NCBI GenBank assembly: GCA_030159075.1
Contig: BROG01000467.1
Coordinates: 124,001 to 188,000, forward strand
DNA: 64,000 bases
Origin: Atrina japonica
Taxonomy: Eukaryota; Mollusca; Bivalvia; Pterioida; Pinnidae
Direction of reading: 5' to 3'
Below, piece by piece: positions 62,201 to 64,000 of this stretch. A program made the position numbers and the translations under genes. The notes under the pieces are model-generated. The model did not search any database, had not been told where the DNA came from, and worked only from the letters and a program-made list of their open reading frames with translations. Each line of letters starts with the position of its first letter. Within the stretch, counting starts at the first letter, position 1.

Positions 62201-64000
62201 ACAAAACACAAACACACAGAAACATGTGTATACAAAACACAAACACACAGAAACATGTGTATACAAAACACAAACACACAGAAACATGTGTATACAAAAC
62301 ACAAACACACAGAAACATGTGTATACAAAACATAAACAAACATAAACATGTGTATACAAAACACAAACACAGAAACATGTGTATACAAAACACAAACACA
62401 CAGAAACATGTGTATACAAAACATAAACACACAGAAATATGTGTATACAAAACACAAACACACAGAAACATGTGTATACAAAACACAAACACACAGAAAT
62501 GTGTATACAAACACAGACACACATAAACATGTGTATACAAAACATAAACAAACATAAACATGTGTATACAAAACACAAACACAGAAACATGTGTATACAA
62601 AACACAAACACACAGAAACATGTGTATACAAAACATAAACACACAAACATGTGTATACAAAACACAAACACACAGAAACATGTATATACAAAACACAAAC
62701 ACACAGAAACATGTGTATACAAACACAGACACACAGAAACATGTGTATACAAAACACAAACACACAAAAACATGTGTTACAAAATACAAACATACAGAAA
62801 CATGTGTATACAAAACACAAATGCACAGAAACATGTGTATACAAACGCAGACACACAGAAACATGTGTATACAGAACACAAATGCACAGAAACATGTGTA
62901 TACAAAACATAAATACACAGAAACATGTGTATACAAAACAAAAACACCCACAAACATGTGTATACAAAACACAATCCAAAAAAAGAAACATACATACAAA
63001 ACAGATACATAAACATGTGTATACAAAACACAAACACACACAGAAATGTGTATACAAAACACAAACCAACAAAGAGACACATATGCAAAACACAAAAATA
63101 AACATGTGTATACAAAACACAAACATAAAATGTGTATACAAAACACAGTTACCCAAAGAAAATGTATACATATGAGAATACTATTTCCTACAGAAAACAT
63201 ATGTAAACAAAACACCAACACAGAAACATGTGTATACATATCACAAACATGTGTATACAAATAAAAGTACACTGACCCATACAGACTCATGTGTATATAC
63301 AAATCACAAACACATTGACCCATACAGAATAATGTGTATACAAATAAAAATAAACTGACCCATACAGACACAAGTATATATACAAATCACAAACACACTG
63401 ACCCATACAAACAAATGACCCATACAGAAAATCACAAATTACACAAACTGACCAACATACACAAACACACTGACCCATACAGAAATGTTTATACAAATCA
63501 CAAACACACTGACCCATACAGAAACATGTGTATACAAATTCACAAAACAACACTGAACATGTATATACAAACACAAACTGACCAACATATGTATACAAAT
63601 CATAAACACACTGACCCACATAGAAACGTGTATACAAATTACAAACAAACTGACCAACATAGAAACATGTATATACAAATCACAAACAAACTGACCCACA
63701 CAGAAACATTTGTATACAAATCACAAATACACTGTCCTACACAGACACATGACAAACTAATATTTACAGAAACGTGTATACAAATCACAAACTGACCTAA
63801 ACAGAAGCATTTGTATACAATTCATAAATACACTTACCCAAGCAGAAACATGTGTACACAATACATAAAAACACCCACACAAAAACACATTAATACAAAA
63901 ATACAAACACACCGTCCCATACAGAAACACGTATATAAAGCACACATAACGCTGCATATTGTTCCAAACAGTGTACATACAAGTGCACACAGATACACAA
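59282..64000. repeat. ATGTGTATACAAA satellite, main array (runs off the window)
   Basis: Tandem array sharing ATGTGTATACAAA with a GTATAC palindrome at its heart. Sub-blocks: 59282-59500 short AACACAAACCAAAAAATGAA units; 59600-62160 units of about 60-64 bp (CATAAATATGTGTATACAAA, ACACAAACCACCAAAAAA, GAAACACATATAC); 62160-63140 31-bp units (CATGTGTATACAAAACACAA then ACACACAGAAA); 63140-63990 about 41-bp units with ACACTGACCCATACAGAAA. The minus strand lacks stops in all three frames over long distances, which yields three overlapping frames of more than 1,000 codons; none is credible as a gene. Confidence 0.93.
59515..59592 (-). repeat. 5' fragment of the hairpin-start repeat inside the satellite
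   Basis: GACGGACAAAAGGCGATCAG, AAAAGCTCACT and ACCTTCGGTTCAGGTGAGCT are the inverse of the first 60 bases of 52079-53706. Satellite units lie on both sides. Confidence 0.8.

Noticed and set aside
59509..63371. Very long minus-strand frames (1,063 to 1,267 codons) that look like Cys/Phe/Val-rich membrane proteins
   Set aside because: Three overlapping frames of this size in all three phases come from a tandem unit with no stop triplet on that strand. Unit lengths not divisible by three shift the phase, and no domain, start context or unique segment supports coding.

Overview
This window looks like AT-rich nuclear DNA from an invertebrate animal, most likely a mollusc and probably a bivalve. 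The evidence is the repeat content: a Penelope-like retroelement (PLE) reverse transcriptase of a type common in bivalves, two tRNA-headed SINE families, a dispersed repeat ending in a CACCTGAACC hairpin (a mollusc-like type), and dense AT, CA, CT and TATC microsatellites. No host gene can be supported. No open frame has convincing protein-like content, apart from the reverse transcriptase pieces and two very weak exon candidates (39594-39718 and 43273-43506). All assignments come from reading the sequence; edges of decayed repeats are uncertain by roughly 10-30 bases.

Layout. 1-9.5 kb: a decayed ribozyme module, a 53-bp minisatellite, an ~0.8 kb dispersed repeat (R1, with a second copy inverted at 24.5-25.3 kb), a SINE with a doubled head, and microsatellites. 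9.5-24 kb: many PLE 3' ends, a SINE whose promoter box was amplified about 20-fold (12.3-13.0 kb), an almost pure A/T island (15.0-15.6 kb), a SINE split by an inverted PLE compound (18.7-19.6 kb), and a cluster of hammerhead-bearing modules (20.7-21.8 kb). 24-33 kb: SINE, MITE, 26-bp minisatellite, two more decayed modules. 33.3-36.7 kb: a three-level nest, with a 19-bp minisatellite split by a foldback-like element that is itself split by the most complete PLE (minus strand, dead reverse transcriptase). 37-57 kb: MITEs, SINEs with clear target-site duplications, a mariner-type element split by a 1.6 kb repeat, and minisatellites. 57.3-64 kb: an A/C-rich satellite built on ATGTGTATACAAA, interrupted by a 1.3 kb T/G-rich block and running off the right edge.

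How the parts relate. The most interesting signal is a ~300-bp module present in about seven copies, mostly without any reverse transcriptase. In its best copies it carries the parts of a minimal type I hammerhead ribozyme (CTGATGA, GAAAC, GTC and a 6-bp stem I). It stops at a shared right end, and that end resembles the 3' end of the PLE. This suggests a small ribozyme element mobilised by, or forming the terminal repeat of, the PLE. Hammerheads in PLEs and small ribozyme-bearing retroelements in animals are established; the specific arrangement here is inference.
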